Shown: positions 8,734 through 17,594 of the stretch, piece by piece
Layout: the number at the start of each line of letters is the position of its first letter
Numbering within the stretch: position 1 is the first letter of the stretch
From: GCA-2705995 sp965661625
Lineage (GTDB): Bacteria; Bacteroidota; Bacteroidia; Flavobacteriales_G; Salibacteraceae
Assembly (NCBI GenBank): GCA_965661625.1
Contig: CBFIEM010000016.1
Span: forward strand, 1-64,000
Direction: 5' to 3'
DNA length: 64,000 nucleotides
Notes under the pieces: model-generated
Database searches by the model: none
What the model saw: only the letters and a program-made list of their open reading frames with translations
What the model was told of the DNA's origin: nothing
Position numbers and translations under genes: made by a program

Positions 8734-10047
8734 ATGGCAGAAGTAGAAGTATTATTACCGAAGATGGGAGAAAGTGTTGCTGAAGCAACAATTACCACTT
8801 GGTTAAAAGCTGAAGGAGATACCATTGAAGCTGAGGAATCGCTAGTAGAAATAGCTACAGATAAAGTAGATTCTGAAGTACCTGCTCCGCAAGACGGCGT
8901 TCTTTTAAAAATTCTAGTTCAAGAAGGTGAAGTAGCCGAAGTTGGACAACCTATTGCCATTATTGGCGCCGAAGGTGCTAGCGCATCATCAGAGCCACAA
9001 CCAGCGAGCACTCCTGCTCCTGCTCCAACTGAAAATGCAGCTCCAGCGGCTACTCCAGCTGCACCTGCTGCTCAAGAATCGGTTAACTATAACGACTCTA
9101 CACGCTTTTACTCCCCGCTGGTAAAAAATATTGCAAAGCAAGAGGGCATTTCGCTAGAGCAGCTCGAGCAAATCAATGGTTCTGGACAAAACGGCCGTGT
9201 TACGAAGGCTGATATCATGGACTACATTGAACGCGGAGATCATAAAACTCCTGCTCCTGCGCAAGCGGCAGCACCTGCGCCATCTAAACCTGCGCCAGTA
9301 GCGCCAGCATCTCCTGCTCCTGCGAAATCATATGGCTCAGATGTAGAGGTTATCGAAATGGATCGTATGCGCAAGATTATCGCCAAAAACATGGTGGAAT
9401 CAAAGCATACCTCACCGCACGTTACATCTTTTGTTGAAGCTGACGTAACATCAGTTGTAAACTGGAGAAACAAAGTGAAAAAAGACTTTGAAAAACGTGA
9501 AGGTCAAAAAATTACATTTACTCCGATATTTATCGAGGCTATTGTTAAGGCGATTAAAGACTTCCCAATGATCAATGTGTCAATTGACGGTGATAACATC
9601 ATCCGCAAAAAGCACATTAACATTGGTATGGCAGCAGCCCTTCCTTCTGGAAACCTCATTTTGCCAGTAATTCATGATGCCGACCAGTTTAACCTTGTTG
9701 GGCTGACGAAGAAAGTGAATGATTTAGCATCTCGCGCCCGCAACAACGCGCTAAAGCCTGATGAAATTCAAGGTGGAACATACAGCGTTTCTAATGTGGG
9801 ATCGTTTGGAAATGTGATGGGTACTCCCATTATTCCACAACCGCAAGTGGCAATTATGGCTGTTGGTGCTATTCGGAAAAAGCCAGCTGTTATTGAGACA
9901 CCTGATGGTGATACTTTGGGAATTCGTCACTTCATGTACCTGTCTCACTCGTACGACCACCGCGTTGTTGATGGAGCTTTAGGTGGTATGTTTGTAAGGC
10001 GTGTTGCCGACTACCTCGAGCAGTTCGATCCTAATCGCGAGTTGTAA
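8734..10047 (+). CDS. Dihydrolipoamide acyltransferase, E2 component of a 2-oxoacid dehydrogenase complex
   Basis: A 437-residue protein with the standard E2 layout. The N-terminal lipoyl domain has the DKV motif with the lipoylated Lys at residue 44. An Ala/Pro-rich linker leads to a peripheral-subunit-binding domain (about 126-170, SPLVKNIAKQEGISLEQL), a second Ala/Pro linker, and the catalytic domain with the HRVVDG active-site motif near the C-terminus. It transfers the acyl group from lipoate to CoA. A single lipoyl domain suits a branched-chain or 2-oxoglutarate type complex as well as pyruvate, and no E1 or E3 gene is adjacent, so substrate class stays open. It has its own promoter and terminator, so it appears monocistronic. 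Confidence 0.93.
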   Translation: MAEVEVLLPKMGESVAEATITTWLKAEGDTIEAEESLVEIATDKVDSEVPAPQDGVLLKILVQEGEVAEVGQPIAIIGAEGASASSEPQPASTPAPAPTENAAPAATPAAPAAQESVNYNDSTRFYSPLVKNIAKQEGISLEQLEQINGSGQNGRVTKADIMDYIERGDHKTPAPAQAAAPAPSKPAPVAPASPAPAKSYGSDVEVIEMDRMRKIIAKNMVESKHTSPHVTSFVEADVTSVVNWRNKVKKDFEKREGQKITFTPIFIEAIVKAIKDFPMINVSIDGDNIIRKKHINIGMAAALPSGNLILPVIHDADQFNLVGLTKKVNDLASRARNNALKPDEIQGGTYSVSNVGSFGNVMGTPIIPQPQVAIMAVGAIRKKPAVIETPDGDTLGIRHFMYLSHSYDHRVVDGALGGMFVRRVADYLEQFDPNREL

Positions 10048-10066
10048 GAGAAACTATAGAACATTG

Positions 10067-10103
10067 AAAAGGGTTGTTAGCATGCGTTGACAACCCTTTT
10101 TTA
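10067..10103 (+). terminator. Rho-independent terminator after the E2 gene
   Basis: An 11-base inverted repeat (AAAAGGGTTGT with ACAACCCTTTT) around a 12-base loop ends in a run of six T, 20 bases after the E2 stop codon. Confidence 0.88.
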
Positions 10104-10120
10104 ATTGCTAAATTCGCAAC

Positions 10121-10888
10121 ATGAAGCTTTCACATGAACGGCCTATAGCCTTTTTTGATATTGAATCAACTGGAACAAATGTCTCCACAGATCGTATCGT
10201 AGAAATATCGATTTTAAAGCGACTTCCAAACGGAAAAGAAGAAGTACGCACGTACCGTATAAATCCAGAAATACCCATTCCGGCTGTAACTTCAGAAATT
10301 CATGGCATCTACGATGATGACATTAAAGATGAGCCCACGTTCAAAGACATTGCCGCAGTTTTATTCCTCTACTTGCAGGACTGCGATTTAGCAGGTTACA
10401 ATTCAAATAAATTTGATATTCCAATCCTTATTGAAGAGTTCAAACGTGCTGGGTATGATTTTGATGTAATGGATAGAAACTTGATCGATGTTCAAAACAT
10501 CTTTCACCGATTGGAACAACGCACACTAGCTGCAGCCTACCAATTCTATTGCAACAAGAGTCTTGAAAATGCGCACAGTGCAGAAGCCGATATTCGCGCT
10601 ACCTACGAAGTATTGCTCGCTCAACTAGAACGATATGATGAGTTGAAAGGAGACCCTAAATTTCTCGATGAATTCTCACGCAGACATAACCACGTTGATT
10701 TGCTTGGCCGATTTGTTTATGATGACAAGCGCACTGTTCGGTTTAACTTCGGTAAACACAAGGGAAAAACGGTGGCAGAAGTTCTTGAGAAAGAACCTGG
10801 CTATTACGGATGGATGATGCACGGTGAATTCCCTTCTGATACGAAAAAAGTGCTTAAGCGCGAACGTGATAAACTCCCTAAAAAGTAA
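10121..10888 (+). CDS. DnaQ-like 3'-5' exonuclease
   Basis: A 255-residue protein of the DEDDh exonuclease family. The ExoI motif is FFDIEST (D13, E15), ExoII is in CDLAGYNSNKFDIPIL, and ExoIII is HSAEADIRAT with the catalytic His and Asp. The last 60 residues (VRFNFGKHKGKTVAEVLEKEPGYYGWMM) form a small extra domain often seen C-terminal to such nucleases. These enzymes act in DNA proofreading or nucleic-acid turnover; there is no polymerase domain here. It leads a likely operon with the next genes (6 bases to the FAH-family gene). The ATG follows an imperfect TAnnTTTG box (TAAATTCG) by four bases. Confidence 0.88.
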   Translation: MKLSHERPIAFFDIESTGTNVSTDRIVEISILKRLPNGKEEVRTYRINPEIPIPAVTSEIHGIYDDDIKDEPTFKDIAAVLFLYLQDCDLAGYNSNKFDIPILIEEFKRAGYDFDVMDRNLIDVQNIFHRLEQRTLAAAYQFYCNKSLENAHSAEADIRATYEVLLAQLERYDELKGDPKFLDEFSRRHNHVDLLGRFVYDDKRTVRFNFGKHKGKTVAEVLEKEPGYYGWMMHGEFPSDTKKVLKRERDKLPKK

Positions 10889-10894
10889 TTACCC

Positions 10895-11506
10895 ATGAAG
10901 GTTATTTGTATTGGAAGAAACTACGTTGACCACGCCAAAGAACTAAACAATGAGGTTCCAGCAGAACCTGTAATATTCTGCAAACCAGACTCGGCACTTG
11001 TGCAAAACAATAAGCCCGTTTTCATTCCGGCATTCACAAATGACATGCACCATGAAGTGGAGTTAGTAATCCGTATTAACCGCATTGGTAAGCATATTGA
11101 TGAAAAGTTTGCACACAAGTACTACAATGAAATTGGGATCGGGGTTGATTTTACAGCAAGAGACCTTCAAGCTCAATTAAAGGCCAAAGGTCTTCCGTGG
11201 GAAAAATCAAAAGGATTTGATGGTTCAGCCCCAATTAGCTCTTTCACACCGGTAGATAAATGGGACGATATTCATAACCTGAGTTTCAGGCTCGAGAAAA
11301 ATGGAACTGTAGTGCAACAGGGGAATACCAGAGATATGCTGTTCAACATTAACCGTATAATAGCCGAGGTAAGCAAGTATTTTACACTTAAAATTGGGGA
11401 CTTAATTTTCACGGGGACTCCGGCTGGTGTTAGTCCGGTCGCAATCGGCGATACGCTTGAATGTTTTATAGGGGATCAATCCTTGCTCCGTGTTCCAATT
11501 AAGTAA
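10895..11506 (+). CDS. Fumarylacetoacetate hydrolase family protein
   Basis: A 203-residue protein, the short form of the FAH superfamily. It has the KVICIGRNYVDHAKELNN start, the metal-binding HHEVELVIRI segment, GVDFTARDLQ, KGFDGSAPIS and the LIFTGTPAGVSPV signature. Members hydrolyse or decarboxylate acylpyruvates and related 2-oxo acids, using a divalent metal held by acidic residues. The physiological substrate cannot be assigned. It follows the exonuclease by six bases, and its end overlaps the start of the metallo-hydrolase by 17 bases. Confidence 0.9.
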   Translation: MKVICIGRNYVDHAKELNNEVPAEPVIFCKPDSALVQNNKPVFIPAFTNDMHHEVELVIRINRIGKHIDEKFAHKYYNEIGIGVDFTARDLQAQLKAKGLPWEKSKGFDGSAPISSFTPVDKWDDIHNLSFRLEKNGTVVQQGNTRDMLFNINRIIAEVSKYFTLKIGDLIFTGTPAGVSPVAIGDTLECFIGDQSLLRVPIK

Positions 11507-12410
11507 ACTTGTTACCCTAGGCATCTTCACCCTGTTTGTGGTAGAAACTAGCGGCCAGAATTTTCAGCTATTCATTGCCGGCGTAGCACAAGATGCTGGT
11601 CACCCTCAATTAGGCTGCAACAAAATGTGTTGCTCAGGTAAAACCACATCGCACCTCGTTTCTAGCGTTGCTATTTGTGATTTTCAAGCAGGAGCTTACT
11701 ACCTGATTGATGCAACACCAAACATAACTGCTCAGGTTTCAGCAATAAATCATGCCATGAAACTTCCTGCACAAACACTTCCCTCAGCTGTGTTTTTAAC
11801 CCATGCCCATATTGGCCATTACACAGGGTTGATGTACTTGGGAAGAGAAGCCCTTAGTGCACATCTACTTGCAGTTTATGCCATGCCGAGAATGCACTCT
11901 TTTTTATCGGAGAATGGACCATGGAGTCAATTGGTGGCCCTCGAAAACATCTCCCTCAAACCATGTGTTGAGCAAATTCCCATACCCCTTTCAGCTAACC
12001 TTTCCTTTTTACCAATTGGCGTTCCCCATCGCGATGAATTTTCAGAAACTGTTGGTTATCAAATCAATGCAAATGAAAAATCCGCGCTGTACATTCCCGA
12101 TATTGATAAATGGAGCAAATGGTCAACTTCACTTAGTGATGCGGTTGAACAAAACGACTATGTTTTAATTGATGCTACTTTTTATTCGGCAGATGAGCTC
12201 CCCGGAAGAAGCCTTTCGGAAATTCCGCATCCCACGGTTAAAGAATCCATGGCGTTACTGTCTCAACTTCCCCGCGAAGCCAAAAATCGGGTTTACTTCA
12301 TTCATATGAACCATACCAACCCACTTCTCGACCCAAACAGTGAGGCTTACAAACATGTTATGGATTCAGGCTTCAATGTCGCAACAGAAGGCACCCTCCT
12401 ACCCTTTTAA
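11490..12410 (+). CDS. Exported PqqB-like MBL-fold metallo-hydrolase
   Basis: A 306-residue protein read from a GTG inside the end of the preceding gene. Residues 1-23 (KLVTLGIFTLFVVETSGQ) look like a signal peptide, so it is probably periplasmic. It begins with LFIAGVAQDAGHPQLGCNKMCC, the PqqB-type opening with a Cys cluster, and the metal motif reads HAHIGHYTGL, with Gly where canonical beta-lactamase-fold enzymes have Asp (HxHxDH). Later His and Asp residues (GVPHRDEFSETVG, YIPDIDKW, HMNHTNPL) complete the fold. No other pqq genes are nearby, so PQQ synthesis is unlikely; a hydrolase of unknown substrate is the safer call. Confidence 0.8.
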   Translation: MFQLSKLVTLGIFTLFVVETSGQNFQLFIAGVAQDAGHPQLGCNKMCCSGKTTSHLVSSVAICDFQAGAYYLIDATPNITAQVSAINHAMKLPAQTLPSAVFLTHAHIGHYTGLMYLGREALSAHLLAVYAMPRMHSFLSENGPWSQLVALENISLKPCVEQIPIPLSANLSFLPIGVPHRDEFSETVGYQINANEKSALYIPDIDKWSKWSTSLSDAVEQNDYVLIDATFYSADELPGRSLSEIPHPTVKESMALLSQLPREAKNRVYFIHMNHTNPLLDPNSEAYKHVMDSGFNVATEGTLLPF

Positions 12411-12484
12411 ATTAAGCTTCCTACCGTTAGATGTGTATCGTATTACAGCATAAGTAACGCGATAAAACAGCTACCTTTACACCT

Positions 12485-13546
12485 ATGCAATTGCTCCTCA
12501 GTTCCGGACTGTTTCTACTGCTCTCATTAGTTGTTAGTGGACAATCTAACACATTGACTTTTGAAGCTCAAGGCAGTCGTGGATTTGCTGTTCCACATCG
12601 CAATGGCGTGGAGAACCTCATTACCAAAAGCAGCACTGCATTTTCCCTATCCTGCTGGAAAGCGGGTAATACAAACGCCCGTTACAATCGTTCATATTGG
12701 CGGGGTTGGGCTGGCTCTGTTACAGAGATTGGAGGTGATGCTTTTGGCCTTGCAGTTGATTTCGGCTTCATTACAGAGGTGCCAATAAAGCGCATTAACA
12801 AGCTTCAGTTATCGGGCAGGTTGTATGGTGGACTAGCTTACATTACAAACCCATGGGACAGGCTAGAAAATCATCAACAAATTATGATTGGGTCGCACCT
12901 CAATTTCGCGGCGTTTTTCGGAATACAAGCTCACCGCCAAATTGCAGAGAACATTGCACTGTTAGGAAGTTTAGGTTTGAAACATTACTCTAACGGTGCT
13001 GCAATGTTGCCTAATCTGGGCGTGAATATACCGCAAGTATCTGTGGGAATGCGTTTTGCAGGTCTACCACATTACACAAGTCCAGCAGCGGCCGTTATCC
13101 CTACTTCTTGGAAATACCGCATTTCAGTTGCTTCATTCACAAAACAGGCATCTGTTTTAGGTCCATGGTACTTCACGGGGTCGGTCATTACCGAAGCGGC
13201 TAAACCCATTGGCGCTGCAGCTTTTTTAGCCTTTGGCATTGACGCTTTTTATAATCCAGCCATTATTGAAACCCTCGAAATCGCATCACCCAACTATGAA
13301 CGAAATGGCCTGGATGCTTTTCAGCTAGGGGGAATCATGAGCTATCAGTTGGGCATTGGGAAATCGTTATTGAGCCTAGGAACTGGTATATACGCTGTTA
13401 ACGCGGATGTTACCTTACCTTCCATCTATAACCGTTTGGCATTAAGGTACCACGTATCACCATGGCTTTTTACTCAATTTTCATTAAAATCTCATTTAGC
13501 AAAGGCCGACTTTTTTGAAGTGGGTGTAGGAATAGAATGGCCATGA
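12485..13546 (+). CDS. Acyloxyacyl hydrolase / PagL-like outer-membrane protein
   Basis: A 353-residue exported protein: signal peptide 1-19, then alternating beta-strand sequence of a barrel. Around residue 165 it has KHYSNGAAMLPNLGVN, which matches the PagL-type lipid A deacylase signature (catalytic His and Ser, then Asn-Gly). PagL removes a 3-O acyl chain from lipid A in the outer membrane, so this gene may tune endotoxin structure. It is about twice the length of Pseudomonas PagL; the extra C-terminal barrel-like region is typical of Bacteroidota homologues. It overlaps the next gene by 10 bases. A TACCTTTA box ends five bases before the ATG. Confidence 0.72.
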   Translation: MQLLLSSGLFLLLSLVVSGQSNTLTFEAQGSRGFAVPHRNGVENLITKSSTAFSLSCWKAGNTNARYNRSYWRGWAGSVTEIGGDAFGLAVDFGFITEVPIKRINKLQLSGRLYGGLAYITNPWDRLENHQQIMIGSHLNFAAFFGIQAHRQIAENIALLGSLGLKHYSNGAAMLPNLGVNIPQVSVGMRFAGLPHYTSPAAAVIPTSWKYRISVASFTKQASVLGPWYFTGSVITEAAKPIGAAAFLAFGIDAFYNPAIIETLEIASPNYERNGLDAFQLGGIMSYQLGIGKSLLSLGTGIYAVNADVTLPSIYNRLALRYHVSPWLFTQFSLKSHLAKADFFEVGVGIEWP

Positions 13547-14265
13547 GGATAACACTACTGCTTTGCATTATGCTGTTTACAGGGTGCACGGGTGACCGCT
13601 GGAACGATTGTGTTCAACCTTATGGTAAAACAACAACTGAACGTCGGTATCCCGGAAAATTTAGTGCGCTGGAGCTATCGGGAAATAGCGCGTATACACT
13701 GGTTTTTGATACAAGTTATTATGTGGAAATTCGTGGCGGGAAATCACTCATACATCAAATCGATGTAGATGCGAGCAACGGTACATTGCGCATATCGGAT
13801 AACATTATCTGCAATTGGGTTAGGGATAGGAGCCGTAATTATTCCATAACGATTCACCTCCCAAAAATATCACAGCTCACAGCTTATAACAATGCCTTTA
13901 TAACTTGGGACTCCATTCCAATGACCTCCACATTTACCTTGGATAAATGGTCAGGCGGAGGAAACATAACGGGTGTAGTGTATGCTAATCGCACCATTTT
14001 GCGCCTTCATGCTGGAACAGGAAACCTTAATTTAACTGGTCACACTAAAGATGCCTATATTTTTCAGCGTGGATTTGGATTTGGTTACATCCAAGACCTA
14101 CATGCGTCAACAACTTTTATTGATAAAGGAGGAACAGGTGACCTGCATATCAATTCCGATTCAGTTCAACTAAATCAGCAAGGTGTGGGCAATACCTTCC
14201 TTTACGGTAATCCCACGTTGGAGGTACTTTCAAAAACAGGACCCGGAAACATTGTGTGGAAGTAA
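13537..14265 (+). CDS. Head-GIN (DUF2807) domain lipoprotein
   Basis: A 242-residue lipoprotein; the signal peptide ends at LLFTGC-like sequence with the lipid-anchored Cys near residue 17. The mature part opens with the family motif (GKFSALELSGNSAYTLVFD) and continues as short repetitive beta strands that form the DUF2807 right-handed beta structure. These envelope proteins are very common in Bacteroidota and have no settled function. The start overlaps the end of the PagL-like gene by 10 bases, suggesting translational coupling. Confidence 0.82.
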   Translation: MAMRITLLLCIMLFTGCTGDRWNDCVQPYGKTTTERRYPGKFSALELSGNSAYTLVFDTSYYVEIRGGKSLIHQIDVDASNGTLRISDNIICNWVRDRSRNYSITIHLPKISQLTAYNNAFITWDSIPMTSTFTLDKWSGGGNITGVVYANRTILRLHAGTGNLNLTGHTKDAYIFQRGFGFGYIQDLHASTTFIDKGGTGDLHINSDSVQLNQQGVGNTFLYGNPTLEVLSKTGPGNIVWK

Positions 14266-14269
14266 GGAA

Positions 14270-14299
14270 TTGTCAATCAACGAAATCTAGTTAGTTTTG
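14270..14299 (+). promoter_or_regulatory. Consensus promoter giving a leaderless transcript
   Basis: TTG at 14270-14272 and TAGTTTTG at 14292-14299 are spaced by exactly 19 bases. The box ends four bases before the ATG at 14304, so the transcript should begin at, or within one or two bases of, the start codon. Confidence 0.8.
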
Positions 14300-14303
14300 C
14301 AGC

Positions 14304-14507
14304 ATGAATTGGACATTGGTATTCTTTACAATTGGACTTTTGGCATTGGCCTTTGGAGGCATAGCCATCAAAATATTAGTTAAAAAGAACGGCGAATTTT
14401 CTGGCACCTGTGCTAGTAACAGTCCTTTCTTAAATAAAGAAGGTGAGCCATGCAGTTTTTGTGGAGCATCTCCAGACGAGAAATGCCAAAAAGAAGCAGC
14501 CGCTTAA
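14304..14507 (+). CDS. Small single-pass membrane protein with Cys-rich tail
   Basis: A 67-residue protein with one N-terminal transmembrane helix (about residues 4-26) and a soluble tail carrying four Cys (GTCASNSPF, PCSFCGASPDEKC) that could bind metal or form disulfides. It has the only in-frame ATG available and a consensus promoter right before it. Its stop codon overlaps that of apbE, which converges from the other strand. I do not recognise a function; similar short proteins in flavobacteria are annotated only as membrane or secreted proteins. Its position beside apbE and nqr could hint at a redox role, but that is inference. Confidence 0.75.
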   Translation: MNWTLVFFTIGLLALAFGGIAIKILVKKNGEFSGTCASNSPFLNKEGEPCSFCGASPDEKCQKEAAA

Positions 14508-15589
14508 TTCAATTCCGTCAAGGTTTTTGATAAACCAGGCGTTGCAAAGGTTTGGAAACTTCCTCCTTCATCGGCAATGAAGTATGCCTTTAATCCTAAA
14601 TTTGGATGCGCTTCCAAAAATGCCTTGCTGCGTTCCATTCCCATTACCATAAAAGCTGTGGCATAGGCATCTGCTTTCCAACACGAGGAAGCTACAACTG
14701 TTGCGCTTAATAAAGTGTGTTTTACAGGATAGCCCGTTTTCGGATCCAGTGTATGTGAATAGCGTGCACCATTAACTTCGTAATATTTACGGTAATTACC
14801 ACTTGTAGCTATAGCTTCATTAGACAGGCTGATTGTAGCCTGTAATTCACGTTCTTTTGCATCAAATAACGGACGATCAATTCCAACTTTCCAAGAATCT
14901 CCATTTGGCTTGTTTCCTTTACCAATCATCTCACCTCCAAGCTCAATGAGGTATGCATCAATTCCCTTCGCATTTAAAAAGTCTGCCAGCACATCTACCG
15001 AATAACCTTGAGCAATTGCATTGAAATCCAATTGAACAGCTGTATCACCCTTTACCAATATGCGCTTCGGATCCATTGTGTTGCGATCATCAAAACGAGA
15101 CAAACGCACATTGTCGAAATCAAAACCTATCAGGGGCATCAATGCTTCCACATCATTGGGCTCAACCGTGGTTCTGTTCTTAAGCCCAAATCCCCACAGC
15201 TGAACCAACGGATATACCGAAGGATCAAATGCGCCATCCGTTGAAGAATAAACTTCACGTGAATACCGAATCATATCTGTAAAAAAGCCATGATAGTCAT
15301 CAAAAACAACTGCGGTAGTATCTGACTCATTCAAGGCACGAATCAGCGATTCAGACTCCCAGTTAGATAAGGACAAGTCAATTTGATGAAGGATACTATC
15401 TACTTCCACTTTGGGTACAGAATCTCCGAAGTAAACAATGGAATACGTAGTTCCTTGTGCTTCACCATACAGCTGTTTAGCCGATTCGATAGAAGTAGCT
15501 ATGGTCTGTTCAGCTTTATCTTGAACAATGTCACCGCAAGCAACAAGCAGTGCTGAAAACACAATTATAATACTGAGGTATACACGCAT
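14504..15589 (-). CDS. apbE: FAD:protein FMN transferase (ApbE), lipoprotein
   Basis: A 361-residue protein that attaches FMN covalently to Thr residues of Nqr subunits B and C. It shows the ApbE motifs: GTTYSI near the start of the mature chain, the GGEMIGKG loop, and HTLDPKTGYPV near the C-terminus. I place the start at the ATG at 15589 because it begins a lipoprotein signal peptide (RVYLSIIIVFSALLVAC). A longer reading from 15655 would run through the nqr terminator hairpin. It lies just downstream of nqrF, so a fraction of nqr transcripts reading through the hairpin probably supply it. Membrane anchoring on the periplasmic side fits its known targets. Confidence 0.93.
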   Translation of the reverse strand: MRVYLSIIIVFSALLVACGDIVQDKAEQTIATSIESAKQLYGEAQGTTYSIVYFGDSVPKVEVDSILHQIDLSLSNWESESLIRALNESDTTAVVFDDYHGFFTDMIRYSREVYSSTDGAFDPSVYPLVQLWGFGLKNRTTVEPNDVEALMPLIGFDFDNVRLSRFDDRNTMDPKRILVKGDTAVQLDFNAIAQGYSVDVLADFLNAKGIDAYLIELGGEMIGKGNKPNGDSWKVGIDRPLFDAKERELQATISLSNEAIATSGNYRKYYEVNGARYSHTLDPKTGYPVKHTLLSATVVASSCWKADAYATAFMVMGMERSKAFLEAHPNLGLKAYFIADEGGSFQTFATPGLSKTLTELN

Positions 15590-15602
15590 ATTGGTGGTAA
15601 TT

Positions 15603-15628
15603 AAAAACCCCGACCAAGGCCGGGGTTT
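15603..15628 (-). terminator. Terminator between nqrF and apbE
   Basis: AAACCCCG and CGGGGTTT form an eight-pair stem around an 8-base loop, followed on the minus strand by five T. It lies 11 bases past the nqrF stop and 14 bases before the apbE ATG. Confidence 0.82.
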
Positions 15629-15638
15629 AAGTGAATTT

Positions 15639-16937
15639 TTATCCTCCGAAATCATCGAAGCTTACATTCTCATTTGGCACACCCCAATCATCGCACATTT
15701 TTAAAACGGCTTGATTCATTAATGGAGGTCCACAGAAATAAAATTCAATTTCTTCCGGCTCATCATGTTTTGATAAGTATTGGTCAATTACGGCTTGGTG
15801 AACAAAACCTAAGAATCCATCGCCATCTTTATCGTTCACATCTTTTTTCTCTTTCCAGTTATCTTCTGGTAAAGGTTCAGATAACACAATATGGAATTGG
15901 AAGTTGGGGAAATTCTTCTCAATTTCTTGAAAATCTTCCAAATAGAAAAGCTCACGTTTCGAACGTCCACCATACCAATAAGAAACTTTTCGTCCAGTTT
16001 TTAGGGTATGAAACAAGTGGAAAAGGTGAGAACGCATAGGTGCCATTCCTGCACCACCACCAATGTAAAGCATTTCAGCATCAGTTTCCTTGATGAAGAA
16101 TTCTCCATAAGGTCCTGAAATGGTTACTTTATCTCCTGGTTTTAGCGAGAAAACGTATGAAGAACATATACCTGGATTTACATCCATCCATGCGTTCTTA
16201 GCACGATCCCATGGCGGAGTAGCAATACGAATGTTTAACATTACGATGTTACCTTCCGCTGGGTGATTCGCCATCGAATAGGCACGGAAAATCTCTTCGT
16301 CATTGTTCATTTTGAGATCCCACAACCCGAAATTATCCCATTCCTGACGGAACTCTTCTGGATTTGGGTGCATCCGTGGGTGAGCAGAGATATCCATATC
16401 CTTAAAGTCAACTTCAATTGGCGGAACATCAATTTGAATGTATCCACCAGCCTGAAAGTCAAGATTTTCACCCTCTGGTAAGCGCACTACAAACTCTTTA
16501 ATGAAAGAAGCTACGTTGTAATTAGATTCAACGGTACACTCCCACTTTTTGATACCAAATATTTCTTCAGGAATCTGAACTTCCATGTCTTCCTTCACCT
16601 TTACCTGACAACCCAAGCGGTAATCCTCTTGAATTTCTTTACGGGTGAAATAAGGTTTTTCAGTAGGAAGGATCTCTCCACCTCCTGATTTTACCTGACA
16701 CTTACACATGGCGCAAGTTCCACCTCCACCGCAGGCAGATGGGAGAAAAATTTTGTTGTTACCCAAGGTAGATAGCAAGGTTGAACCCGCTTCTACTTCA
16801 ATTGTCTTTTCGCCGTTAATGGTCACCTTTACCGCCCCAGAAGGAGAAAGCTTTGCCTTCGCAAAAAGAAGCAAGCTCACTAACAAAAGGATTACGATAA
16901 GGAATACGGCTATTGTTACTATGACTGTTGTACTCAT
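15639..16937 (-). CDS. nqrF: Na+-translocating NADH:quinone reductase subunit F
   Basis: A 432-residue subunit that takes electrons from NADH. An N-terminal membrane helix (5-26) is followed by a 2Fe-2S ferredoxin domain with ligands C69, C75, C78 and C110, a flavin domain with the RAYSMAN motif for FAD, and an NADH-binding domain starting GGGAGMAPMRSH. The order matches the family exactly and the length is slightly above the Vibrio protein. It is the last gene of nqrABCDEF, 19 bases after nqrE, and a terminator follows. Confidence 0.97.
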   Translation of the reverse strand: MSTTVIVTIAVFLIVILLLVSLLLFAKAKLSPSGAVKVTINGEKTIEVEAGSTLLSTLGNNKIFLPSACGGGGTCAMCKCQVKSGGGEILPTEKPYFTRKEIQEDYRLGCQVKVKEDMEVQIPEEIFGIKKWECTVESNYNVASFIKEFVVRLPEGENLDFQAGGYIQIDVPPIEVDFKDMDISAHPRMHPNPEEFRQEWDNFGLWDLKMNNDEEIFRAYSMANHPAEGNIVMLNIRIATPPWDRAKNAWMDVNPGICSSYVFSLKPGDKVTISGPYGEFFIKETDAEMLYIGGGAGMAPMRSHLFHLFHTLKTGRKVSYWYGGRSKRELFYLEDFQEIEKNFPNFQFHIVLSEPLPEDNWKEKKDVNDKDGDGFLGFVHQAVIDQYLSKHDEPEEIEFYFCGPPLMNQAVLKMCDDWGVPNENVSFDDFGG

Positions 16938-16956
16938 GCTGCTACAATTTCTTCAA

Positions 16957-17574
16957 TTACAATTCAATTCCCATAAAACTCATAAACGCTATCCCCATCA
17001 ATCCAGTGATAATAAACGTAATACCAAGACCACGTAAAGGAGCTGGAACATGTGAATAACGGATTTTCTCGCGGATAGCTGCAATGGCTACAATTGCAAG
17101 GAACCAACCTACTCCTGATCCTAAACCAAAAGATGTGGCTTCTGCAATGGTTGCATATTGACGCTCTTGCATAAACAAAGCTCCTCCTAAAATTGAGCAG
17201 TTTACAGCAATAAGGGGTAAAAAGATACCCAAAGCACCATAAAGTGCTGGAGCAAACTTCTCTACAATCATTTCAACCAATTGTACAATAGAAGCAATCA
17301 CCGCGATAAACATAATGAAGCTCAGGAAGCTCAAATCAAGCTCTGCCAATTCAGGACTTAACCAAGCTAAAGCACCTTCGCTAAGCACGTAGTTTTCTAA
17401 CAAATAGTTAATGGGCACTGTGATCCCCAGTACAAATATTACTGCAGCTCCAAGTCCTACTCCAGTTTTAACAGTTTTGGAAACCGCTAGGTATGAGCAC
17501 ATCCCCAAAAAGTAAGCGAAGATCATGTTGTCTACGAAAATCGCTTTGACGAATATATTTACTAATTCTTGCAT
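16957..17574 (-). CDS. nqrE: Na+-translocating NADH:quinone reductase subunit E
   Basis: A 205-residue membrane protein with six predicted helices. It shows the NqrE/RnfA signature: an FVKAIFVDNMIFAYFLGMC N-terminus and, after mid-protein, GIFLPLIAVNCSILGGALF with the Cys that takes part in the intramembrane 2Fe-2S centre shared with NqrD. Both membrane-embedded Cys are present. It sits between nqrD and nqrF with about 20 bases on each side. Confidence 0.97.
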   Translation of the reverse strand: MQELVNIFVKAIFVDNMIFAYFLGMCSYLAVSKTVKTGVGLGAAVIFVLGITVPINYLLENYVLSEGALAWLSPELAELDLSFLSFIMFIAVIASIVQLVEMIVEKFAPALYGALGIFLPLIAVNCSILGGALFMQERQYATIAEATSFGLGSGVGWFLAIVAIAAIREKIRYSHVPAPLRGLGITFIITGLMGIAFMSFMGIEL

Positions 17575-17594
17575 AATTTCTCTTGCTTAGCGGT

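Noticed and set aside
11490..12410. PQQ biosynthesis gene pqqB
   Set aside because: No pqqA, C, D or E nearby and the protein has a signal peptide, whereas PqqB is cytoplasmic.
15590..15655. N-terminal extension of ApbE starting at 15655
   Set aside because: The extension reads through the nqr terminator hairpin and lies before a clear lipoprotein signal peptide starting at 15589.
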